Positions 6,635 to 12,588 of a stretch of DNA of 12,588 bases are shown here, piece by piece. The notes beneath the pieces were generated by a model, which had not been told where the DNA came from, did no database searches, and saw nothing but the letters and a program-made list of their open reading frames with translations. The translations under genes were made by a program, and so were the position numbers. This DNA is from an uncultured Eubacteriales bacterium (GTDB lineage Bacteria > Bacillota > Clostridia > Peptostreptococcales > Anaerovoracaceae): contig CAJLHL010000071.1 of NCBI GenBank assembly GCA_905206455.1, positions 1 through 12,588 of the forward strand, in the 5' to 3' direction. Numbering within the stretch: the first letter of the stretch is position 1; every line of letters begins with the position of its first letter.

Positions 6635-7404
6635 GTCCGCGGGTCAGCATAACGAACAAAATCGGTCTCACAGATGTGATGGGACAGAGAGAAGACGGAG
6701 CGTTCGGAGCGTTCAGCGGTTCGTGCAAACTGGAGAAACACTCTCTTTCTAAGGAAATTCGCGACGAACTGGACAGAAAGGGTGTTGTGATCGTCGGACT
6801 GAAAAAAGAACAGATACACGAAGAAAAGCTCAGCCTGAAGGTCTGCCAGCAATACGCGCTGAAAGAATTCGCGGAAAATATCGTACTTTTGGATACGGGT
6901 TATGCCAAACTCATGACACCGTTTATGCCTCTGTCACAGCTGAGAGAGATTGAAGGGTTTGAAAATGCCCGTTATGCGGATCCTTATGCCGGCGGAAAAG
7001 GCAATTCCATCCGCTATCTCTCTGTAGCGCGGCGTACCGATGGAATGATGGTTCAGGGTGCGGAGAATATGTTCTGCGGAGGTGAAAAGTCCGGACTTTT
7101 CGTAGGGCATACGGAGGCGATCACCACGGGAAGCCTCGCCGGCTACAACGCATGTCGCTATCTGAAAGGGATTCCTCTGCTGGAACTTCCCGACGGGCTG
7201 GCAGTCGGAGATCTGATTTCTTATGCAAATGCACAAAGTGAAAAGGAAGACGGACTGAAAACACGCTATACTTTCGCAGGAGCGGAATTTTTCGAGAGAA
7301 TGAAGAACCGCGGTCTTTATACAACAGATAAAGAGACGGTTCAAAAACGTCTGGAAAAATACGGATTGAGAAATATCTATAATGAAAAGTTGTTAGGCCG
7401 TTAA
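6607..7404 (+). pseudogene. FAD-dependent oxidoreductase, C-terminal half, separated by the inserted element
   Basis: Codons from TGT at 6610 onward continue the protein begun at 2924. They give CILRCPAFGPRVS, with Cys170 and Cys174 of the restored numbering, a middle domain, and a C-terminal flavin-site segment (EKSGLFVGHTEAITTGSLAG) of the kind that closes the FAD site in GidA/MnmG-like enzymes. The ATG at 6607-6609 is created by the insertion and overlaps the stop of the CmpB-like gene as TGATG, so a 265-residue fragment could be made by translational coupling. TTG 6604 also opens the frame. Alone, the fragment lacks the Rossmann FAD-binding strand. There is no internal stop or frameshift up to 7404, so either the split is recent, the element is excised at times, or the halves are still selected. 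Confidence 0.87.
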
Positions 7405-7456
7405 ATTGTCATTTTGAACATATTCGGCGACATTTTTCTTCTTTTCTGTTCTCTTT

Positions 7457-7543
7457 TATGATAAAATGATTCAGACGAAGAGCGGGAATCGCCGCAGTTG
7501 CGGCATTTGCGGCGATTCTGAAAGAAAGGGCCGGTCTTTTTTT
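7457..7543 (+). promoter_or_regulatory. Candidate promoter and structured leader of the rluB-like gene
   Basis: TATGAT at 7457-7462 is a possible -10 with a poor -35. A perfect 11-base hairpin follows: GAATCGCCGCA (7486-7496) with TGCGGCGATTC (7508-7518). An overlapping small hairpin, GCCGCA (7491-7496) with TGCGGC (7499-7504), excludes it. A run of seven T lies at 7537-7543. Alternatively the hairpin belongs to the end of the oxidoreductase transcript, though the T-run is 18 bases away. Confidence 0.4.
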
Positions 7544-7676
7544 CACTGTTTTTATACAGAGATTCCGCCGGATTTTCGGACAGACTCCGCAAAGAGAAAA
7601 TCGGACGGAAAATTACGGAATTACGATAAAGTCGAGTTTTGGAGAAGATTTGCGGATTGGCACAGAAAGGAAAATT

Positions 7677-8378
7677 ATGCGTCTCAATAAATATATCGCA
7701 CACAGCGGGGTCTGTTCCAGACGAAAGGCTGACGAGCTGATTCAGCAGGGAGAGGTGACGGTCAACGGTCTGCAGGCTGAGTGCGGATACGATGTAACAG
7801 AGGGGGATGTGGTCTCTGTCGCAGGTCGGACGATCACCCCGGAAAAAAGGCTTGTCTATTATATTCTGAATAAACCGGCGGGATACATCACTACCTCGGA
7901 GGACGAACAGGGACGGCCGACGGTACTCGATCTGATGCCGGATATCAGCGAGAGAATTTATCCCGTAGGGAGGTTGGATTTCAATACGTCCGGCATGCTG
8001 ATCATGACCAATGACGGAGATCTGGCTCACAAGCTGACCAGTCCGCATAAAAATATATTTAAAACATATTTAGCTGAGGTTTCCGGCCTGTTTCTCCGCA
8101 AAGACGCCGCAAGGCTTCAGAAGGGCGTCGATATCGGCGGCTACGTGACGAAGCCCGCAGAGGTGGAGATCCTGCGTCAGGGAGCCGATACCACTGTGGT
8201 GCAGATCCGTATTTCAGAAGGTAAAAACCGGCAGGTGAGAAAAATGTTTGAGGCGGTAGGGCATAAAGTGCTGAAACTGCAGCGTACCGCAATAGGTGAT
8301 CTGAAAATGGCCCATCTCAGAGAGGGAATGTATCGCAAGATGACGGTTCACGAGCTCGAATATCTGAGAAGATTATAG
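7677..8378 (+). CDS. rluB: Ribosomal large-subunit pseudouridine synthase, RsuA/RluB type
   Basis: A 233-residue cytoplasmic enzyme that isomerises uridine to pseudouridine in rRNA. An S4 RNA-binding domain covers about residues 1-60 (RLNKYIAHSG, SRRKADELI). The catalytic domain has LNKPAGY (64-70), the active-site GRLDFNTSGMLIMTNDG (98-114, catalytic Asp101) and EGKNRQVRKM. Length and motif order fit the RsuA/RluB/RluE/RluF group. With a Firmicute context and one such gene visible, RluB is the likeliest specificity, acting on 23S rRNA near U2605 (E. coli numbering); motifs alone do not prove the site. The start is ATG 7677 with AAAGGA about five bases upstream, rather than the upstream in-frame codons. 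mnmM follows after 63 bases with no terminator, so the two form an RNA-modification operon. Confidence 0.92.
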   Translation: MRLNKYIAHSGVCSRRKADELIQQGEVTVNGLQAECGYDVTEGDVVSVAGRTITPEKRLVYYILNKPAGYITTSEDEQGRPTVLDLMPDISERIYPVGRLDFNTSGMLIMTNDGDLAHKLTSPHKNIFKTYLAEVSGLFLRKDAARLQKGVDIGGYVTKPAEVEILRQGADTTVVQIRISEGKNRQVRKMFEAVGHKVLKLQRTAIGDLKMAHLREGMYRKMTVHELEYLRRL

Positions 8379-8441
8379 TATGACAAATCGTTTGTGGTAG
8401 AGAACAGTTGTGAAGTTAAAGTTAAGGATGATTGTAAAATT

Positions 8442-9077
8442 ATGGAAATCAAGAGCGAAAAGACAAATCTCATCGTCAAGACGACATCGCTAACGATGCA
8501 TATCGTCAGTGAATATATTTCGCCGGGGGATACGGTGGTGGACTGTACCATGGGAAACGGATACGATACCCTTTCCCTGGCGGAAGCGGTCGGATGCGCA
8601 GACGGCCGGGGCGCAGTGTATGCCTTTGATATTCAGCAGGAAGCTCTCGATGCTACGAGAATTTATCTGTCGGAACACGGCATCGCTGATCCTGAGCGGA
8701 CAAACATTCGTCTGATCTGCGATTCTCATACAGAGATCGACCGTTATCTGGCCGAGGTTCCCGGAGAAATTTCCGCTTTCGTCTTTAATCTCGGATTTAT
8801 GCCGGGACGCGACAAGACGATTATGACGACAGAAGATACCTCGCTGCCCGCGATAAAAAAAGCGATCAATCTGGTGAAGACCGGAGGCATCGTTTCTGTC
8901 ATGGCCTACAGCGGCCATAAGGAAGGAGAGGCGGAGTGTGCTGCGATTTACGAATTTTTGAAGACACTTCCGTCTAAAAAGTATCATGTAGCATATGTCC
9001 ACATGATTAATCAGAAAAAGACGGCTCCGTCGCTGTTTCTCGTCACTCCGAAAGTAGAGGGGCGGAAACCTCTTTAA
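8442..9077 (+). CDS. mnmM: tRNA mnm5s2U34 methyltransferase MnmM (YtqB family)
   Basis: A 211-residue class I SAM-dependent methyltransferase (PF06962). Relatives of B. subtilis YtqB/MnmM methylate nm5s2U to mnm5s2U at the tRNA wobble position. Visible motifs are the SAM-binding VDCTMGNGYDT (33-43), acidic FDIQ (62-65), DSH (94-96) and the family-specific NLGFMPGRD (116-124), followed by YSGHKEG and a C-terminal INQKKTAPSLFLV. The match to YtqB as I remember it runs along the whole length. ATG 8442 is chosen, with AAGGA at 8424-8428 (spacing rather long, 13 bases). A GTG at 8394 extends the frame by 16 residues without a ribosome-binding site. It sits downstream of the rluB-like gene and before a terminator. 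Confidence 0.9.
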   Translation: MEIKSEKTNLIVKTTSLTMHIVSEYISPGDTVVDCTMGNGYDTLSLAEAVGCADGRGAVYAFDIQQEALDATRIYLSEHGIADPERTNIRLICDSHTEIDRYLAEVPGEISAFVFNLGFMPGRDKTIMTTEDTSLPAIKKAINLVKTGGIVSVMAYSGHKEGEAECAAIYEFLKTLPSKKYHVAYVHMINQKKTAPSLFLVTPKVEGRKPL

Positions 9078-9183
9078 CCGTTTTCGTCATCTTGCTGAGG
9101 CCATGCGAACTGTCGGATTACATTGAGAGAATCGATTTAGATCACTATGAGGCATATAAAGTATAATCATCTGTCGGAAATCC

Positions 9184-9207
9184 CGCCCGCATTGCTGCGG
9201 GCGTTTT
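9184..9207 (+). terminator. Intrinsic terminator after the rluB-mnmM pair
   Basis: CGCCCGCA (9184-9191) pairs perfectly with TGCGGGCG (9196-9203) around TTGC and is followed by TTTTGCTTT. It lies 106 bases after the mnmM stop. Confidence 0.85.
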
Positions 9208-9241
9208 GCTTTCTGAAAAAGGATACCGTACTATGGCGAAC

Positions 9242-9260
9242 GTAATTTCCCGTAAATTAC
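9242..9260. repeat. Short perfect inverted repeat
   Basis: GTAATTT (9242-9248) and AAATTAC (9254-9260) are perfect arms around CCCGT. It is not followed by a T-run, so a protein-binding site is more likely than a terminator; chance cannot be excluded. Confidence 0.3.
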
Positions 9261-9426
9261 AGACAAGAAAATATCCGAAAAAAGACAGAATATAGAAAAT
9301 ATGTTACAGCGGTCAACTTGTTTTTTAGTCATCCTTTTGGGGGATCTTCAGCAGTCGTCTGAATTTAAAATGATATAAATTTGGAAAAAAAGAATAATAT
9401 TTCCTTTATTTTTTTTGCTGTTTCGC

Positions 9427-9454
9427 TTTACAGCCTGATTTTCTCTGGTAGAAT
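9427..9454 (+). promoter_or_regulatory. Promoter of the zinc-dependent phospholipase C-like gene
   Basis: The -35 TTTACA (9427-9432) and -10 TAGAAT (9449-9454) are 16 bases apart, and a TG at 9446-9447 makes an extended -10. Transcription would begin near 9461, leaving a leader of about 205 bases. Confidence 0.65.
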
Positions 9455-9479
9455 AAAAGAAAAATAAAATTCCGATAAA

Positions 9480-9510
9480 TATTCTGCAACGGAAAACGCG
9501 CTGCAGAATA
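9480..9510 (+). promoter_or_regulatory. Hairpin in the phospholipase leader
   Basis: TATTCTGCA (9480-9488) and TGCAGAATA (9502-9510) pair perfectly over nine bases around a 13-base loop, about 20 bases into the predicted transcript. There is no adjoining T-run, so it is not a plain terminator. A role in mRNA stability or regulation is inference. Confidence 0.4.
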
Positions 9511-9667
9511 ATTTGTATGAAGCGGGAAATCATAATTTTATCGCAATCTTTATGTACTGTTGATGTTCTTTTAAGGAGAATTTTAACGGTATATTTTATA
9601 ATGGAATCCAATGGGGCAAAGACGTCAGATATCGATCTGTCGGTTTTTATTTCGTCGGGAGGAATGG

Positions 9668-10252
9668 ATGAAAAAAAGAAGTCACAAGTTATTGGGAATT
9701 TATCTTGCGGAACGCTACATGGACGATGCTACGAAAGCGTGCCGAAAGGCTTTTGTCTTCGGCTGTGTAGAGCCGGATTATAATTATGCGTCGTATCTGA
9801 AAGGCTGGGGGACGGGAAACCGGGTAAAAGGACACAATTATGAGTGCGCCTGCCATTACATCCGAAAAAACGCCAGGTATCTGTCTGAAAAACATACCTG
9901 GAATCTCTGGGATTATTATCAGTTTGGCCGGATGCTCCATTATCTGGCGGATGCCTTTACGTTTCCGCATAACAGTCACTACGAAGGAACACTGGCGGAT
10001 CATGTGAGATATGAGCTGGAAATGCAGCCGATATTTCTGGAAAAGCTGAAAGATACCGCTGCGCAGGCTGTGCCGGTCATCGGTTCGAGAGCGGGCATTG
10101 TGGAAGAACTCAACCGCCTTCACCGCGATTATCGAAAGCAGGCGTCGAATCCTGAAAGAGACTGCGACATCATTTTGCAGACGCTCTGTATGGCCGCCGC
10201 AGTTTTCGTACCTTCTGCGGAATACAGACACGTTCAGGTATGCACCAATTGA
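9668..10252 (+). CDS. Zinc-dependent phospholipase C-like protein
   Basis: A 194-residue protein of the zinc-dependent phospholipase C/S1-P1 nuclease-like fold (PF00882). The metal-ligand pattern is present: His6 (RSHKLLG), Asp37 (EPDYN), His56 (KGHNYE), His91 with Asp95 (LHYLADAFTFPHN), His101 and, further on, His112 and Glu116 (DHVRYELE). The classical clostridial toxin is exported and much longer with a C-terminal C2-like domain. This one has neither a signal peptide nor that domain and belongs to the short form common in gut Clostridia. Its substrate is unknown; phospholipid hydrolysis is by family. ATG 9668 is chosen because GGAGG (9658-9662) sits five bases upstream, whereas the overlapping ATG at 9664 is too close. 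Expression is from the promoter at 9427 and ends at the hairpin at 10445. Confidence 0.87.
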   Translation: MKKRSHKLLGIYLAERYMDDATKACRKAFVFGCVEPDYNYASYLKGWGTGNRVKGHNYECACHYIRKNARYLSEKHTWNLWDYYQFGRMLHYLADAFTFPHNSHYEGTLADHVRYELEMQPIFLEKLKDTAAQAVPVIGSRAGIVEELNRLHRDYRKQASNPERDCDIILQTLCMAAAVFVPSAEYRHVQVCTN

Positions 10253-10444
10253 AAAATATACAGCCGGATTCCGCGCCGGAGTCAAATTCTGGCAAGCCGG
10301 TCTGATCAGAGTCGCGGAAACGGTGCGGCATGTGCCTCCAGTAACTGTTCTTCGGATTTTCACAGGCAGATTATGGTTTTTTTGAAAACTGAAGATGAAT
10401 TCCGCCATTAGAGGCGGAAGAGGGTGCCGCGTTCTGTTGATACA

Positions 10445-10488
10445 AATACAGCCGTCAGGGAGATTATCCTGACGGCTGTATTCTTTTA
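10445..10488. terminator. Bidirectional terminator between convergent genes
   Basis: AATACAGCCGTCAGG (10445-10459) pairs perfectly with CCTGACGGCTGTATT (10468-10482) over 15 bases around an 8-base loop. The plus strand continues with CTTTTATCTGATTTTTT and the minus strand with TGTATC. It serves the phospholipase gene and, from the other side, the symporter gene. Confidence 0.88.
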
Positions 10489-10514
10489 TCTGATTTTTTC
10501 AAAATATCTGTCTC

Positions 10515-11915
10515 TTATCTCCTCTTGCGGATCTCGCCTCCGAAATGTCTCTTTACCAGCTTAACTACAGTGCCTGATAGAAGGAAGAGAGCGATGAGGT
10601 TTGGAATGGACATGAGACCGTTAAATGTCTCCGCGATACTCCAGAGAAGTCCCAGGTCCATCGTAGCTCCCAGAATGGCCACCAGCGCGTAGACGATCAT
10701 AAAAGGTCTGATCACTTTCGGTCCGAAAATAAATTCGATACAGCGGGAACCGTAGAGACCCCATCCGATGATCGTGGAAAAGGCAAAACAGCAAAGCGCT
10801 ACGGCGGTAAAGATGGACACCCAGTTTCCGTAAGCTGCGGTAAATCCGCTGATCGTCAGTTCTGCACCCGCGTCCACGCCATAAGTAAAATCCGTGCCGC
10901 TGCATAAAATGACGAGAGCCGTCATGGTGCATACCACGATGGTATCGATAAATACTTCGAAGATTCCGAAGAGTCCCTGCTGAACCGGATCCTTCACATC
11001 AGAGGAAGCGTGCGCGATGGAACCCGTACCCAGGCCGGCCTCATTCGAGAAGATACCGCGGGCTACGCCTTTTTTCATACTGAGGAAGAAACTTCCTACG
11101 ACGCCGCCCGTGACGGAGGCCGGAGAAAAAGCGCCTTCTACGATGGAGCGGAAGACTTCCGGTACGCTGTCGATATGGATAACGATGACGCCCAGAGCCA
11201 GAAGAATATACAGCAGCGCCATAAACGGCACAAGCTTTTCCGTCACTTTTCCGATCCGTTTGATACCTCCCAGGAGGACGAGAGCCACGATGCACATGAT
11301 GACGATACCGAGTACGAGATTCAGAGAAAAGACACTGTCCTCAGAGATGACATTATAGTTCAGCAGCGCCGAATCGATAGCGGCCGTGATCGTATTTACC
11401 TGGGTGGCATTTCCCGTTCCGAATACGGTGAGAACACCGAGGACAGCGTAAATGACCGCAAGCCACTGCCATTTTTTGCCCAGACCGTTTTTGATGTAAT
11501 ACATCGGGCCGCCGACCCAGTCGCCGTGAGCATTTTTCTCGCGGTAATGGACGGCGAGAGTGACTTCTGAGAACTTCGTACACATTCCCAGAAGGGCGGA
11601 GATCCACATCCAGAAGACCGCGCCGGGACCGCCGATCGCGATCGCTCCGGCCACTCCTGCGATATTTCCCGTGCCTACCGTCGCCGCCAGCGCGGTGCAG
11701 ACCGCCTGAAAGGGAGTGATCGATCCCTCTGCGGCTTCTTTTTTGTGAAACAGCCTGCCAAGGGTCATCTTTATGCTGTAGCCGAATTTTCGGAACTGAA
11801 GAAATCCGGTGCGGACGCTCAGATAAAGCCCTACGCCGATGATGCAGATCATGGCGGGAACGCCCCAGACAAAATTATTGACAGCAGCGTTGATTTGTGT
11901 GATAAATTCCAACAT
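10515..11915 (-). CDS. Sodium:alanine (amino acid) symporter, AgcS family
   Basis: A 466-residue multi-pass inner-membrane transporter of the AGCS family (PF01235), which takes up alanine or glycine with Na+. About ten hydrophobic segments are spread along the protein. Family signatures are clear: TALAATVGTGNIAGVAGAI (74-92), GGPGAVFWMW (95-104), WVGGPMYYIKNGLG and later FSNEAGLGTGS. The length is typical. The start is the Met that begins MLEFITQINAAVN: AAGGAG lies about eight bases upstream on the minus strand, while the open frame extends 12 codons further without one. B. subtilis AlsT is a known relative, but the exact substrate (Ala, Gly or Gln) cannot be read. It is monocistronic, with its own promoter and a structured leader. 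Confidence 0.95.
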   Translation of the reverse strand: MLEFITQINAAVNNFVWGVPAMICIIGVGLYLSVRTGFLQFRKFGYSIKMTLGRLFHKKEAAEGSITPFQAVCTALAATVGTGNIAGVAGAIAIGGPGAVFWMWISALLGMCTKFSEVTLAVHYREKNAHGDWVGGPMYYIKNGLGKKWQWLAVIYAVLGVLTVFGTGNATQVNTITAAIDSALLNYNVISEDSVFSLNLVLGIVIMCIVALVLLGGIKRIGKVTEKLVPFMALLYILLALGVIVIHIDSVPEVFRSIVEGAFSPASVTGGVVGSFFLSMKKGVARGIFSNEAGLGTGSIAHASSDVKDPVQQGLFGIFEVFIDTIVVCTMTALVILCSGTDFTYGVDAGAELTISGFTAAYGNWVSIFTAVALCCFAFSTIIGWGLYGSRCIEFIFGPKVIRPFMIVYALVAILGATMDLGLLWSIAETFNGLMSIPNLIALFLLSGTVVKLVKRHFGGEIRKRR

Positions 11916-11947
11916 GAAAAGTTCTCCTTTTCTTTTTCTCTTTGACC

Positions 11948-12008
11948 GCATCGCTGCTGTAACATAAATTTCAGCTTTTGGTTTCCGGAAAATTTACTAC
12001 AGCGACGC
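11948..12008 (-). promoter_or_regulatory. Long hairpin at the 5' end of the symporter leader
   Basis: Three consecutive arm pairs stack: GCATCGC (11948-11954) with GCGACGC (12002-12008, one G-U pair in the RNA), TGTA (11958-11961) with TACA (11998-12001), and TAAATTT (11965-11971) with AAATTTA (11990-11996), with small bulges. About 18 base pairs are formed. The predicted transcription start (near 12007) coincides with the outer end of the stem. It is not a terminator, since no T-run follows in the minus direction. Confidence 0.5.
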
Positions 12009-12013
12009 TCAGC

Positions 12014-12042
12014 ATCTTAACATAATTTTGTGAAAACGTAAA
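12014..12042 (-). promoter_or_regulatory. Promoter of the symporter gene
   Basis: On the minus strand the -35 TTTACG (12037-12042) and -10 TAAGAT (12014-12019) are 17 bases apart, and TGT just upstream of the -10 makes it an extended type. The transcript would start near 12007. Confidence 0.6.
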
Positions 12043-12196
12043 ATTATCATCGGATTTACGGAGTGGAATATTTCATGATATTACAAAAAAACAATGTGTA
12101 TACTTCGGCAATTTGTCGCTGCGTCCTTCAATTTCTCTCGCTCATATCCGTATTTCTGTTGATTTTGTCAAAATGTTTTTCCGCGGACATTTTATC

Positions 12197-12205
12197 TGTT
12201 ATAAT
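12197..12205 (+). promoter_or_regulatory. Extended -10 promoter of the gene at 12273
   Basis: TGTTATAAT is a perfect extended -10 (TGn plus TATAAT). The -35 region is weak (TTTTCC at 12177-12182 at 17 bases). Transcription would start near 12212. Confidence 0.6.
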
Positions 12206-12219
12206 AAAAAATGATATGC

Positions 12220-12238
12220 TCGGACCGGTTCTGTCCGA
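12220..12238. promoter_or_regulatory. Inverted repeat just downstream of the promoter, possible operator
   Basis: TCGGAC (12220-12225) and GTCCGA (12233-12238) are perfect arms around a 7-base spacer, about 15 bases downstream of the -10. This suits a repressor site or a small leader hairpin. Confidence 0.35.
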
Positions 12239-12272
12239 TTGTAAAAAAAAATCTATCAGGAGGTTTGTGATA

Positions 12273-12588
12273 ATGGAAAACGGTAAGATTTACGCGATTT
12301 CTGTCAGCGAAGAGAGAGGAACGCTGAAAAGAGAAGTGGAAGAATGCATAGTTACCCCTCAGGGACTGGAAGGCGACGTACAGGCGCTGATTCGAAGAAA
12401 TCTGATGGAGTACCGGTTCTGGGGAATGAACCTGCATCAGTGGAAAAGGATTGGGCTGATCTGTCTGGCAGTCAGCGTGCTCTGCGCATTTGCAGGTACG
12501 ATGTCTCTGTGGCATGATGGCAGCGAACTGGTGAAGGGCAACACCTATTTCTGGATGGGGCTGCTGGCTGCGGCGCTCACCGCGGCAG
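12273..12588 (+). CDS. Membrane protein with MOSC-like N-terminus, cut by the window end
   Basis: An open frame of 105 codons running off the window. AGGAGG at 12258-12263 lies nine bases before the ATG, so translation start is secure. Residues 3-38 (GKIYAISVSEERGT, then GLEGDVQA) match the first strands of a MOSC domain, the sulfur-carrier fold of molybdenum-cofactor enzymes. Where that domain would continue with its HRQVSLL-type segment and later the catalytic Cys, the frame instead gives a basic stretch, a hydrophobic segment (about 60-78), a short polar loop and a second hydrophobic run from about 93. Either this is a fusion of a MOSC fragment with a membrane protein, or the likeness is partial and the gene is a membrane protein I do not recognise. 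The C-terminus is not visible. Confidence 0.65.
   Translation, partial: MENGKIYAISVSEERGTLKREVEECIVTPQGLEGDVQALIRRNLMEYRFWGMNLHQWKRIGLICLAVSVLCAFAGTMSLWHDGSELVKGNTYFWMGLLAAALTAA

Larger units (their letters stand above)
9208..9667. other. 460-base stretch without a supported gene
   Basis: AT-rich intergenic DNA between the terminator and the phospholipase gene. It holds a 7-base inverted repeat (9242-9260), a promoter (9427-9454), a leader hairpin (9480-9510) and an AAGGAG at 9573-9578 with no ATG at normal spacing. Small ATG-initiated frames at 9301 and 9517 lack ribosome-binding sites. I see no known riboswitch. Confidence 0.6.

Noticed and set aside
7401..8048. 215-codon minus-strand open frame
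   Set aside because: Antisense to the start of the rluB-like gene and its leader; no ribosome-binding site or domain pattern.
9689..10408. 239-codon minus-strand open frame
   Set aside because: Antisense shadow of the phospholipase-like gene, which carries the full set of metal ligands on the plus strand.
11010..11570. 186-codon plus-strand open frame
   Set aside because: Antisense to the symporter; a highly charged, low-complexity translation typical of a shadow frame.
12192..12515. 107-codon minus-strand open frame
   Set aside because: Antisense to the plus-strand gene at 12273, which has an AGGAGG and an extended -10 promoter.
1..12588. CRISPR array, tRNA or rRNA genes, IS terminal repeats
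   Set aside because: Read for and not seen. There are no regularly spaced repeats or cloverleaf-like segments, and the only mobile element I can support is the serine-recombinase one.

Overview
The window looks like a chromosomal segment from a low-to-mid GC Firmicute, most likely of class Clostridia. Evidence: strong AGGAGG-type ribosome-binding sites, a TTG start, extended -10 promoters, a YtqB/MnmM-type tRNA methyltransferase next to an RsuA/RluB-type pseudouridine synthase, a clostridial-style zinc-dependent phospholipase C, an AgcS sodium/alanine symporter, a CmpB-like membrane protein (PF06541) and a large serine recombinase. I cannot assign a genus.

Layout. 20-1132 (-) is a membrane-anchored NodB polysaccharide deacetylase. 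1339-2877 (+) is a type-B carboxylesterase, followed by a hairpin terminator whose 3' arm is also the ribosome-binding site of the next gene. That next gene encodes a GidA/MnmG-like FAD-dependent oxidoreductase and is split in two: residues 1-169 lie at 2924-3430 and the remainder at 6610-7404. Between the halves sits a 3,179-bp element. It carries a large serine recombinase (3553-4818, -), a secreted or anchored protein with an Ada-like zinc domain (5046-5489, -), an unknown 83-residue protein (5656-5907, +) and a CmpB-like membrane protein (6008-6607, +). Beyond it come rluB-like (7677-8378) and mnmM/ytqB (8442-9077) with a terminator, then a long leader and a zinc-dependent phospholipase C-like protein (9668-10252). 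A bidirectional terminator separates this from the convergent agcS-type symporter (10515-11915, -). A divergent gene starting at 12273 runs off the window; it begins like a MOSC domain but continues as a membrane protein.

The main discovery is the gene-interrupting element. Joining the two outer flanks at a shared GT dinucleotide (3430-3431 and 6609-6610) restores one open frame of about 433 codons through a Cys-x2-Cys-x3-Cys motif. Joining the two inner flanks gives an imperfect palindrome centred on the same GT: 16 of 24 positions match and all eight mismatches are transitions, as expected of a serine-integrase attP. The element is therefore delimited to the base, and excision should repair the oxidoreductase gene. 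At the right junction the element ends in TGATG, so the CmpB-like gene's stop overlaps a new ATG for the orphaned C-terminal half. Whether excision is regulated, as for skin/sigK-type elements, cannot be told from sequence alone.
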